From positions 1,057,208 through 1,121,207 of the forward strand of contig NC_082619.1 of assembly GCF_030936135.1 (NCBI RefSeq): a DNA stretch of 64,000 nucleotides, read 5' to 3'. The position numbers and the translations under genes were made by a program. This DNA is from Gavia stellata. Taxonomy: Eukaryota > Chordata > Aves > Gaviiformes > Gaviidae. Position 1 is the stretch's first letter; the number at the start of each line of letters is the position of its first letter. The notes beneath the pieces are model-generated. The model had not been told where the DNA came from, made no database searches, and was given only the letters and a program-made list of their open reading frames with translations. This document shows, piece after piece, positions 20,625 through 64,000 of the stretch.

Positions 20625-21850
20625 GGTCGCGACGTGGAAGCGCCTGACGTGCGCGCAGCCCTGACATCACCCGCAGCCCTGCCAGCTCCCGGCAGGGTGC
20701 CAGGGGCCAGGGCAGAGAAGGAACGGGGGTACGCATGGGCACCCTGGGCCTGAGTCCCTCCTGGGGGCAGGGACCCTGGGGCAGAGGGGACAGGGCACCT
20801 CAGGGAGCAGTCCCCAGCTCCGCACCTCCGTGGGGTGCAGCGATGGCCCCACCAGTGCCTGCTGCGCAGTACCCGGGATGTGCGGTCTGGCAGGGCACAG
20901 GGTCTGGGGGATGCTACAGGGACCCCTCAGCCCTGCTGCTGGCTGCGCTGCGCCTGGGATGCGCAGCGGGGCAGGGCACGGGCTCGGGGGCATGCTCTGA
21001 TGGATGCGTGGGGGCACGTGAGACTGTGTACATGCAGGATAGCATCACTCCCTCTGAGCTCAGGCTCCTGGAGGATGCCCTGCTGCAGGGAATGGCCAGG
21101 ACCCCGCAGCTGTGGGATGTTGCACCCACGCGGTGCCAGCGTGCCCTTGGCCAGAGCTGGGATCCGTGCGTGGAGCTGGGACCTGTGCGTGTCCCTGGCC
21201 GTGGGCATCGGGCTCTTGGCACACGCCCCAGGGATGCAGCCTGTGGCTCATCCCACCCACGCCCCTGTGGACCCGCTCCGGGCTGCAGACCGGCGGTGAT
21301 GTGTTGCGGCTGGGGCAAAGGGCACGGCTGGCAGGGACAGGGACTGGCCAGGCGCCGGCGATGCCAAGGGCCAAAGAGCTCTCGCAGTGCCCCATGGCAG
21401 GAGGGCGCAGGGCGGGCACGCAGCGCCCGCCTGCGCCTCCCAGGTGGCAGCCACCCAGCCCAGGCAGCCGCGCAGTGCCCCCGGGCAGGGCCGGCCCGGT
21501 GGCATCACGCCCGGGGCCAGTGCCGCTGGATGTCACCCTTGTGCTGTGCACACCCACGCCAGCCCCAGGCCTGCCCCCACGGCTGCCCTCGCCGTGGTGC
21601 GCCCTGCACGGGCACCGGGCTGGCTGCGCGCACACCAGCGTGCACATGCACGTGCACATGCACACACAGGCACGCGCATGTGCACACATGCAGACGCGCG
21701 TAGACGCATGCAGAGACTCCGGCCAGCCCCCGGCAGCCTTGGTCCCCGGGGGATTTGCCAAGTGCTGGCCGGGAGGCAGGCCCCTCCGCAGCAAACCGGG
21801 CTGCGGGAACGGTCTCTGCAGACGCGCCCCCTCCCCGGCCAGCCCCACCG
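20625..21850. other. APOA4-APOC3 divergent intergenic region
   Basis: The two promoters face away from each other across about 1.3 kb. In mammals this interval holds the enhancer that serves APOA4, APOC3 and APOA1. Two imperfect copies of a ~42-base segment with GGCAGGGCACRGG at its centre lie at about 20873-20913 and 20955-20996, and an alternating purine-pyrimidine tract follows at 21630-21712. The open frames here have no domains. Confidence 0.5.
21630..21712. repeat. Alternating purine-pyrimidine (CA/GC) tract
   Basis: Mostly alternating CA, TG and CG steps (for example TGCACATGCACGTGCACATG) run for about 80 bases, a low-complexity sequence of the kind that can adopt Z-DNA. It lies about 200 bases upstream of the APOC3 TATA box. 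Confidence 0.75.
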
Positions 21851-21854
21851 CCCC

Positions 21855-21944
21855 TGACCTTTGCACAAACACCCTCGGAGGCGGCTGTGGGGAGGTATAA
21901 AGTGGGAGCCCAGGGCTGCCCCCGCGGAGCAGAGCCCGGCGCAG
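21855..21944 (+). promoter_or_regulatory. APOC3: APOC3 promoter: C3P-like HNF4 element, TATA box, noncoding exon 1
   Basis: TGACCTTTGCACA at 21855-21867 closely matches the human APOC3 C3P element (TGACCTTTGCCC), which binds HNF4 and COUP-type receptors. TATAAA is at 21896-21901. A short noncoding exon 1, about 21927-21944, ends GCGCAG before the strong donor GTGAGT. The element-to-TATA spacing (about 30 bases) is close to that of the human promoter. Confidence 0.75.
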
Positions 21945-22060
21945 GTGAGTGGGGAAGCCCCCGGTGAGGGTCGCACCGGGAAGCGGACGGGGTCGGGGTC
22001 GGGACCCCTGCGGGTCCCCGCCTGCCACCCCGCGCCATGTGCTCTGCTCTCTCCCCAGCC

Positions 22061-22565
22061 ATGAAGGCGTCGCTCCTGCTCGTGCTCGTCTGCACGGCCG
22101 TCCTGGCGGCGGGAGCAAGTAAGGGGTGGGCGAGGGCTGCGGCAGAAGGAGGGGACGGGCTCAGGGTGCTGGGGGGCATGCACGGGGGGGGCACAGCCCC
22201 GTGGCCCCGTCCCCCCACTCCCACAAGGTTTGTGCTTGCAGGGGCCGACACGCCAGAGGAGCCGGAGGCGCTGGTGAGGAAGGTGCAGGAGTACGCCCAG
22301 AAAGCCACGGCCATGGCCAAGAACGCCTTCAGCATGGTGCAGGAGTCGCAGGCGGCTCAGCAGGCCAGGTGCCCCACGCCCCCCGCCAGCCCGAGCACCG
22401 GCCCCACCACCCCGCTGCCCACGGGGGAGCCCGGCCGGTGCCCCGCGCTGAGCCCCCTCCCCTTGCAGGCGATGGCTGGCGGACAACGCCGACCTGGCGA
22501 AGCAGCGGCTGGCCTGGCTGAAGGAGCAGCTGGTGGAGCTCTGGAAGCGGACGCCAGCCGCGTAG
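22061..22565 (+). CDS. APOC3: Apolipoprotein C-III (3 coding exons, 93 aa)
   Basis: A small secreted apolipoprotein of VLDL and HDL that inhibits lipoprotein lipase and hepatic clearance of remnants. Coding exons: 22061-22118, 22242-22368, 22469-22565; the acceptor CTCCCCAG lies just before the ATG at 22058. The signal peptide is MKASLLLVLVCTAVLAAGA. The first amphipathic helix keeps the family signature VQESQAAQQAR (human VQESQVAQQAR); the second helix follows as RWLADNADLAKQRL and ends ELWKRTPAA. Human APOC3 is 99 residues. It is the only gene of the cluster on the plus strand and converges on APOA1, as in mammals. Confidence 0.94.
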
Positions 22566-22639
22566 CCCCGTTGGGAGCTGGCCGGAGGCCGGCCGGGCTG
22601 GGGTCCCCCCCGCTGCCCACCCGCTGTCGTGGTTCTTGC

Positions 22640-22645
22640 AATAAA
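22640..22645 (+). terminator. APOC3: APOC3 poly(A) signal
   Basis: AATAAA about 75 bases after the APOC3 stop codon, in a normal position for the family. Confidence 0.85.
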
Positions 22646-22665
22646 GCGGCGCTGAAGCAGATGGC

Positions 22666-23165
22666 TGTGGCGGCCTCACTGGGGGGGCGGCGAGGAGGAG
22701 TGCGCATTCCGAGGCGAGGAAGGGCTGGGACGGACGCCTGCGCTGGGGTGCTGCTCCCTCCTGCCGGCACCGGGGCTGCATGGCCGTGCCGGGGTGCCGG
22801 GACCCCTCACCATGGGATGAGGGCTGTGCGCCCCCGCCCCACTCACACATGCCCAGGGAGGCAGCAGCCGCATGCCGCTCCCGCAAGCTGGGGGGGTCCG
22901 GCTTCTGCAAAAGCAGCCCCTGCTGCGCTCCACCGCCCCGGCACAGCCCTTCGTGCGGGGAGAGCCGTGCGCGGGGCCAAGCCCGGCCGCACCCTGGGCA
23001 GAGCTGGGCTCAGTGGCAGGGTGAGCCCAGGGCACCCACCCTGCCAGCCCCCTGTCCCCTCACTCCCACTGGGCCCCCCCGGCCCCCCCTGCCCCGAGCA
23101 CCCCTCGCCCCCAGCACTGCGTGCAGGCTGCCCGCCTCCAGCATCCACTGCAAAGACTGAGCGAG
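22666..23165. other. APOC3-APOA1 tail-to-tail spacer
   Basis: About 500 bases between the two convergent poly(A) sites. GC-rich, with no recognised gene, repeat or RNA. The open frames on both strands are unspliced and without domains. Confidence 0.6.
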
Positions 23166-23185
23166 CTCCAATAACTTAAGTGAGG

Positions 23186-23191
23186 TTTATT
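23186..23191 (-). terminator. APOA1: APOA1 poly(A) signal
   Basis: Minus-strand AATAAA about 235 bases after the APOA1 stop at 23424; no earlier canonical hexamer was seen. Confidence 0.75.
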
Positions 23192-23423
23192 TGACAAAAG
23201 GAAGGCAAAGCTGAGACCGACGCGGGTTCGGGGAGAGGGGGTGGTGGGAGGGGAGGAAGGGGGTCCCCAGGGAGGACGCCCCGGGGCTGGCCTGGCCCGG
23301 GGCTCCCGCAGCCCGTCCCCAGAGCCTCCCTGGGGGGAAGCACCCCAGGCAGGGCCGGGAGCGGCCCCGGGGCGGCTGCAGGAGCGGGGCTGGGGTCAGT
23401 CCCTGGCCACGCCGGCCGGCGGC

Positions 23424-24581
23424 TCAGGCCACGCTCTTCTGGAGGTCGTCCAGGAGGGCGATGAAGCGGGTCTTGAGGCTCTCGGCGTAGGGGGTGAGGC
23501 GCTCCTTGAAGTCCTGCACCAGGGGCGTCACCTTCTCGCGCAGGTTGCTGAGCTGCTCCACCGCCTTGGCCTGGTACTCGGCGGCCTGGGGGATGCCCTT
23601 CTCCCGGATCTCCTCCAGCTTCTGGCTCAGCTTCTGCCGCAGCTCGTCACTGTAGGGCGCCAGGTTCTTGCGCAGCTCCTCCACGTGCCCGCGCAGGCGG
23701 TCCCGCGCCTCCTCCGCCACCGGGGTCAGCTTCTCCTGCATCATCTCCACCTTCTGCTTGGTGAGCTCCTTCAGCTCCTGGGCCACGGGCGCCAGGCGCT
23801 GGCGGTACTGCTCCAGCTCCTCCGTCCACTTGGTGGAGAACTGGTCCAGGAAGGGCCGGATCTTCTCCTTCACCTCCTCCAGGTCCTTGGTCAGCTCCTG
23901 GCGCAGGGCCTCCGTGTCCTTCAGCCACATCTCCCGCACCTCCTTGTAGTAGGGGGCCATGTCCTCCCGCAGCTTGGCAGCGGCTGCGCCCAGCGTGTCC
24001 AGGTTATCGGCCAGCTTCAGGCTGCGGGGAGCAGAGGGAGGTCAGGCACAGTGCCCCGGGACCCCCGCCGGCCCCCCGCCATGTGCCCCCCCGCTTACTC
24101 CAGCTGTTTGCCCACGGCAGAGGACTCAAACTGGGCGATGGCATCCTTGCCGCTGGCCTTCACCGTCTCCAGGTACACGTCCACCATGTCCTTGAGGCGC
24201 TCCAGGGGTGTCTGGGGGTCATCATGCTGCCAGAAGTAGCGGGCCTGGGTGCCTGCGGGGAGAGCCCGGTGCGCTCAGGACAGACTGCCCGGTGGGACCG
24301 CGGCGGGGATGGCTCCAGCCCTGCCGCCCTGCCTGTTGCTGCCGCGGGGACCTGCCCGGCTCGGGAGGGGACCGGGGAGCCGCTTGGCTGCAGCCCGACT
24401 TGCAAAGCGCTTTGGAAGCCATTCGCCTCCAGCAGCGCTCGCGTCGGGCTCGGCCACCCCGTCCTGCTCCGTCCCATGGGGATTCGCAGCTGCTGCCGCC
24501 CCGGCCCCGGCCCCGGCCCCAGCCCCGTTTGGACCTACCCGTCAGGCAGAGCAGGGCGAGGGCCACCACCACGGCTCTCAT
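23424..24581 (-). CDS. APOA1: Apolipoprotein A-I (3 coding exons, 264 aa)
   Basis: The main structural protein of HDL and the activator of LCAT in reverse cholesterol transport. Coding exons: 24581-24539, 24252-24099, 24021-23424. The signal peptide [18 protein letters not shown] plus a short propeptide precede [18 protein letters not shown]. The last exon carries ten or so 11/22-residue helices, including [42 protein letters not shown] and PYAESLK, and ends DDLQKSVA. The length equals the chicken protein (264) and most of the sequence agrees with it. The 5' UTR resumes at 24594 after a CCCCCAG acceptor, following a noncoding exon 1. Confidence 0.97.
24499..24526 (-). repeat. APOA1: GGGGCC-type hexanucleotide tract in APOA1 intron 2
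   Basis: Five CCCC runs at 24499, 24505, 24511, 24517 and 24523 recur every 6 bases. On the transcribed (minus-sense) RNA these are five GGGG runs with two-base loops. The tract begins about 12 bases inside the intron after the signal-peptide exon donor at 24539. Confidence 0.85.
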
Positions 24582-24828
24582 CTTTGCGCTGAACCTGGGG
24601 GCAGAGCAAGACAGTTGAGTGCCAGGAGCCCCGGGCGAAGCCAGCCCCAGTGGGAGCTGAGCCCCCCACCCCGGCACGAGGGGTCCTCGCTGGTGCCATG
24701 GGCAAAGCCTGCGGGACGGGCGCCGGTGCTGCCTCCCTGCCCGTGCCGCCGCGTGCCAGGAGCAGCAGGACTCCGGCCCCTGCGGCACCGTGGGGGCTCG
24801 GAGCCCCCGGAGCAGCCCAGGCTCTTAC

Positions 24829-25098
24829 CAGCTCTCTCCTGCGGCTGCCGTGCTGCCGGTCGTCCCGTCTGAGCCGGCCGCTTCCCCACCGCCGCTATTT
24901 ATGCAGGAGGGGGCAGTTCCAGCCGGAGATAAGCCAGCGCTGCAGCCCAAGAAATCACTCCCCGGTGTGGGCGATGTGGCGCGTAGAGTTCAAGGATCGC
25001 GCGCGCGGGCCAGCGCCGAGGAGTGCCGGCTTGGCAGGGGCGGCGAGCAAACAGGAGCTCCCCGCGGGACACGGCTCGCTGGCCAAGGAGCCTGTTTA
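24829..25098 (-). promoter_or_regulatory. APOA1: APOA1 proximal promoter with site C and FOXA elements
   Basis: CATAAATAG (24903-24895) is the TATA box; noncoding exon 1 runs from about 24870 to the donor at 24829. At 24998-24985 the minus strand reads GATCCTTGAACTCT, identical over 14 bases to the human APOA1 site C as I remember it, and contains a DR1 receptor half-site pair. Its distance from the estimated start, about -115 to -130, matches human site C (-134 to -119). CTGTTTGC at about 25047-25054 fits FOXA (human site B), and TGTTTAC at about 25092-25098 on the plus strand is a second FOXA core. Factor binding is inferred from sequence and from the known human promoter. Confidence 0.75.
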
Positions 25099-25099
25099 C

Positions 25100-26570
25100 G
25101 CCCCCAGTGACCCAGATTCCTGCTTGCCACTGCGGCCTCGCCGGGGCCTCTCGGCAGCCCCCAGGGATTGGCCGGCAGCCCGGGGATGAGGTTTATACCC
25201 GCAGGGATTTGGCCTGCTGTACCCAGACCCCTTGTCCTCCGCTCGCCACCACTATGGGTCTCTGCCCCGTCCTTCCCCAGGCCGGTGAGACCCACGCTGC
25301 TGACATCGCCCCCTTTTCCTGATGCGCCCCCAAGGCAGAGGTCCCTGGAGCTGTGCCCCACGCACGCTCACGCCAGCCCTCCCTGGGGACCCGGGCAGCA
25401 AATCAAAGTCTCGGCCCGGAGCAGACACCAGCCCTGCTGCAGCACCTCGGCACGGCCACCCCAAAACTCCCGCTCAGCCCGAAGCCGCTCTGCAGCCAAA
25501 CGAAGGTGCTGCCCGGTCCCACTGCCACCAGCCTGGGGACCCGCAGGAACCGAGCGCGCAGGGCTGAGCCCGGGTGAAGCCACCTGGCAAGAGGGGACAG
25601 GGGAGAAAGGGGGCACGTCCCCCAGACAGTGCTGCGGAGGAGCATGCGGGAAGCAGGAGGGCCTGGCTAATGCCACAGGGAAGCTGCCCGCTGCTACAGA
25701 GGAGCAGTGCTCCCAGCTTCAGAGCAGCACTGGCTCCTGGCAGCCCCAAGCCCAGGCTGCGTCGGCATCCCCGGCCCCTGCGGCACTGCAGCACGCCAGA
25801 GGCATGGCTCCCTTCCTTCGCCTCTCCTCCCCAGCCTCCCATGTTTCCCCCTGGAGCTGCCCCGCTCCCAGGAAAGCTCAGCTGTGGAAGGACAAGCTTG
25901 ACAACCCAGGTTTGATCTGCAACAGGGCATTTCCCTGCCCGCAGAGGGACAGGGAAGGATGCAGCTGACACAGCTGGTTTGACATTGCATCCTCCTGAAG
26001 GGAGAGGAGGGTGGGGGGGAGCTCTGCAGCCAGCCCCGGCAGGCTCCCAGGGCCCCAGGCTGGGCTCTCAGGGGAGAGGAACCGGGCAGGGAAGCAGCAG
26101 CCGCAGCCATCCCAACCGTGCAACAGGCCAGAAGGAGCTGGGCGAAGGCCAGTTGTGTGGAAGGTGGATGGGCAGAGCTGGAGAAGGGCTCCGGCTCCCC
26201 AGGGAGGCGCAGCTGGGTGCTTGGGAGCCCTCCCCCTGGGCAGAGCTGGGAGCAGCGGTTCTGGGGGGCCGACGCGAGTGAAGCCCACTGTGGCTGCACA
26301 GGCGTCCTCTGTGCGATGAATCACTCAGCCGCGCTCTGGCACTGGAGGTCCTGCTGCTGCGGGGAGGCTGGGCAGAGCGGCGGGGGGCCGCAGGGAACCA
26401 GGCTGCGGGAGCCAGCGTCACCGCGGCAGCAGCTCTGGGGAGGAGAGCGGCTCCGGAGCGGGCTGGGAGGGAGCGCGGCCACACCTTGAGCTTTCGCCCC
26501 CGGCCGCCCCGAGCACAGAGGCTGTTCCGCCTCCGCAGCGGGCGTTGAGCAACAAGGCAAACAGGAGAGC
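25100..26570. other. APOA1-SIK3 intergenic region
   Basis: About 1.4 kb of GC-rich DNA between the APOA1 promoter and the SIK3 3' end. No gene, repeat family or RNA was recognised; open frames are composition-driven. Composition changes sharply to AT-rich at about 26600, which marks the SIK3 3' UTR. Confidence 0.5.
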
Positions 26571-26574
26571 AGGG

Positions 26575-28864
26575 AAGATCATCATCATGGTTTTATTTGT
26601 CATGATCCCACTGTCCAACTAATTGACTAGTTGCAAGTGACTCACAAAAAATGGACTGGAGATTTACTGGAACTTTTTTTTTTAGTCCAACATAAATGAG
26701 GAAGAAAAAATACTTCTGACATTTCCAAAAAACAGAAATAATAGCAAAGTATATTAATATACATTCAACATATACTGCGCGTATTGATTACTACAATACA
26801 AAGCAATGATAAAAAAAGTGTGATACTGCGAAATGGCACGGTTAAGCGAGTCCCTGCTGTTTCGGATGCTTGCTGTAGGGCGGCCGTCGACTCTCCCAGA
26901 AATACAGTGTCATGTAAACAACAAAAGGAAACCAAACCAAAGGTACAGAGCGAAAGGCTTTCAGTGTTTCCCGCTCAGGCCCGGCAAGCCCCGCCGCGCT
27001 CCCCGCGTCCCCCCGAGCCCGCCGTCGCCGGGTGAGGAAACACAAGGGGATGGTGGTGCCCCGGCGAAGCCGGCAGGCACCGGGACGCCGGCAGAAGCGC
27101 CGGCCTGGGCTGTGCCGCTCGGCAGCTGCAAGTTTCTCTCCTCTCTGGTTTTGTGAATCGCAGAGCCGGTTAGCGTTACCTTCCCGGGGCAGGGGAGAAG
27201 GGGGAGGCCGGGAAGAGGCGCGGGTAAGGATAGCAAAGTCACCTCTGCCGTGCTGGTTTCACACTTCCTTCTGTGCAAATTCAGGAGGGCTGGGGCGATT
27301 TTTCCTTTTTTTAAAAAACGTTCCAGAAAAGTGTCAATAAGAAGAATCGGAGCTGTAGCTTGTAAAGTCCCAAAGGCAACGATGACACCAAGTGCTCCCG
27401 AGCCCCGGCTGGGGGGGGCTTCACGCTCTGCCTGTCGAGGAAAGGATGGAAAGGACAAAGAAGAGATCTACGCACATCTGAACTGTATAAAGGAGAATAC
27501 CACTGTCGCCACTGGCACGAGAGAGAAAACCAATCACAAGTACAATGTCCTTAAAAGAAATAAAATACTTTGAACAAAAGGTGCAAGTCACAATTCATAT
27601 AGAACAGAATCTAGTTAAAAATTTCTCTCCAACAGAAATTCCTTTTGCCTTTTATTAATAACAATAATAATAAAACAACATTTACCAAAAAACAATTCCT
27701 ACATGATCAGGAGAAGCCAAGAAAACAAAGAAAAATCTGTCTTCCCTACATTAAGCCAGGAAAAAAGAAAAGAACCCCAAGTCGTATGCGGATTTGCAAA
27801 GTAAGGGTTAGAAGGGGGTGGGGAAGAGGTGATCCTTTCAGCACGCTGACAAACGGAGAGAAGAACAAAAGCTGACAAAGATGAGACAAGAAGCATATTG
27901 CACCGGGGCGGGTGCTCCCCGCCGCCGGCCGGGCCCTGGGCTGGGACGCGCGACCTGCTGCCGGGGCAGGGGAAGGGCCACGGCCAGGCTGGCACCGTCC
28001 TCGCCCCCCGGCCAGCGCCACCAGGCCCGGGTCAGGCTGGGCCCCTCCCCAGCGCGAAGGGTTGAAGCAGGGAAGGACAGCACGGCCTCCGGGAGCGGCT
28101 CCGGATCCCATCGGACCGCGGGCTCCTCTCCCTCGCTGTGCCGAGAGCGGAGGCGGGCGGAGGGCCGAGGCAGCCCCGGGACCCGCCTGGCCCCCGTCAG
28201 TAAAAGCCCTCCAAACCAGACTCAGTGCTCAGGCTCCGTGAATCCTCCGCCGACGTGTAGGACTCAGGTTCTCTGGTTGTTTCTGTGATAGCTGGAGTTA
28301 CAGGCAAATATGGCAAAAATTAAAGAAACCAAAGGAACAACACACTGGATGAACTGATTATGAGGAAAGGGGCCATGGTATTCCAGTTAGTCAGAAATAC
28401 TACGGCAATTTGGCGCAATGCTGCTAGATACTGTTGGTTTAAAATGGACCTTTTCGTTTCAAAGCTGTACATAAAACCTGCAAGAGAGGGAAGAAGCAGA
28501 GATGTTAGGAGACACCGGAGGCGCAGCAATTCTGCTTCCACAGCCCTCCCACCACGCTCTCAGTTCAGACCCACAAGCTACGCCCCAGGAGGGAGACCCT
28601 GCCGACGCAGCGGGGCTCTGGCAGAGCAGCGAAGGCCTGGAAGGAGGGGTGCTGTCCCTGAACAACGAGGGGGGACAGCAGACAGCCACCAGCGTGGAAG
28701 CTCCGAGCTGACGGTCTCTCCCCCAGCCCCTCCCCTGGGAGCAAGGGGACAAAGAGGGAGACGCACGCCAAGGTCAGGCTGACAGGCCTTTGGGCCTGCC
28801 ACCGAGGAAACCCCAGGCGTGCAGCTGGACAGAGAAGGACACTGGGATACTCACTCCCTCCTGG
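26575..28864 (-). other. SIK3: SIK3 3' UTR with a probable intron just after the stop codon
   Basis: Ten bases after the SIK3 stop, the minus strand shows a strong donor (GAGGGA, then GTGAGTAT) whose exon ends at 28855. A strong acceptor with a long pyrimidine tract (CTCTCTTGCAG) starts the next exon at 28477. Splicing would remove about 377 bases, leaving a final UTR exon of about 1.9 kb. The AT-rich UTR has minus-strand AATAAA signals at 27651-27656 and 26592-26597. Open frames in this stretch show no domains. Splicing is inferred from site quality alone. Confidence 0.6.
26592..26597 (-). terminator. SIK3: Distal SIK3 poly(A) signal
   Basis: Minus-strand AATAAA near the boundary between AT-rich UTR and GC-rich intergenic DNA. 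A proximal AATAAA at 27651-27656 could give a shorter UTR. Confidence 0.6.

Positions 28865-64000
<35,136 letters not shown>

Noticed and set aside
21901-22120. An upstream ATG at 22037 in frame with APOC3 (adding MCSALSPA)
   Set aside because: It lies in the intron before the CTCCCCAG acceptor at 22058, so it is spliced out; the signal peptide starts at 22061.
28320-28541. Hydrophobic minus-strand open frame (FLIISSSSVLFLWFL) as a possible small membrane protein
   Set aside because: It spans the probable SIK3 3' UTR acceptor, has no promoter or conserved family, and its hydrophobicity follows from T-rich UTR sequence.

Overview
The window is about 64 kb of vertebrate nuclear DNA holding the conserved apolipoprotein cluster in the order BUD13 - ZPR1 - APOA5 - APOA4 - APOC3 - APOA1 - SIK3. 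This is the order and orientation known from human 11q23: all genes are on the minus strand except APOC3. The organism is almost certainly a bird. The APOA1 protein is 264 residues and close to the remembered chicken protein, but with about two dozen differences, so probably not chicken. APOA4 lacks the mammalian glutamine-rich tail, introns are short, and the one clear interspersed repeat is a CR1 LINE 3' tail. I rebuilt every gene by hand from splice sites, codon phase and family conservation; no alignment was run.

Layout. 1-2790: no recognised gene, then the probable 3' end of BUD13. 3692-10296: BUD13 (11 coding exons, 805 aa), a spliceosomal RES-complex protein whose large exon carries 23 copies of a 39-bp coding minisatellite. 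10681-15304: ZPR1 (14 exons, 444 aa), a double zinc-finger protein. 15591-17059: APOA5. 19012-20349: APOA4. 22061-22565: APOC3 on the plus strand, tail-to-tail with APOA1. 23424-24581: APOA1. 26575 to beyond the right edge: SIK3, of which 21 coding exons and the 3' UTR are present. The exons for the kinase N-lobe lie past 64000.

How the genes relate. The four apolipoprotein genes share one architecture: a noncoding first exon, a signal-peptide exon, a short exon, and a last exon of amphipathic repeats. They encode lipid-surface proteins that set plasma HDL and triglyceride levels. Their promoters keep the expected liver signals: TATA boxes and HNF4-type elements, including a 14-bp stretch upstream of APOA1 identical to the remembered human site C. 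BUD13 and ZPR1 are housekeeping genes with CpG-rich starts, packed so tightly that each promoter abuts the upstream gene's poly(A) signal. SIK3 is an LKB1-activated kinase with all three PKA/14-3-3 sites visible.

I found no novel gene system, retroviral element, CRISPR array or RNA gene. The most useful observations are the recent BUD13 repeat expansion, the loss of positive charge in the heparin-binding segment of APOA5, three tandem E-boxes at the ZPR1 promoter, a probable 3' UTR intron in SIK3, and the intact 156-bp SIK3 exon equivalent to the mouse Sleepy exon.
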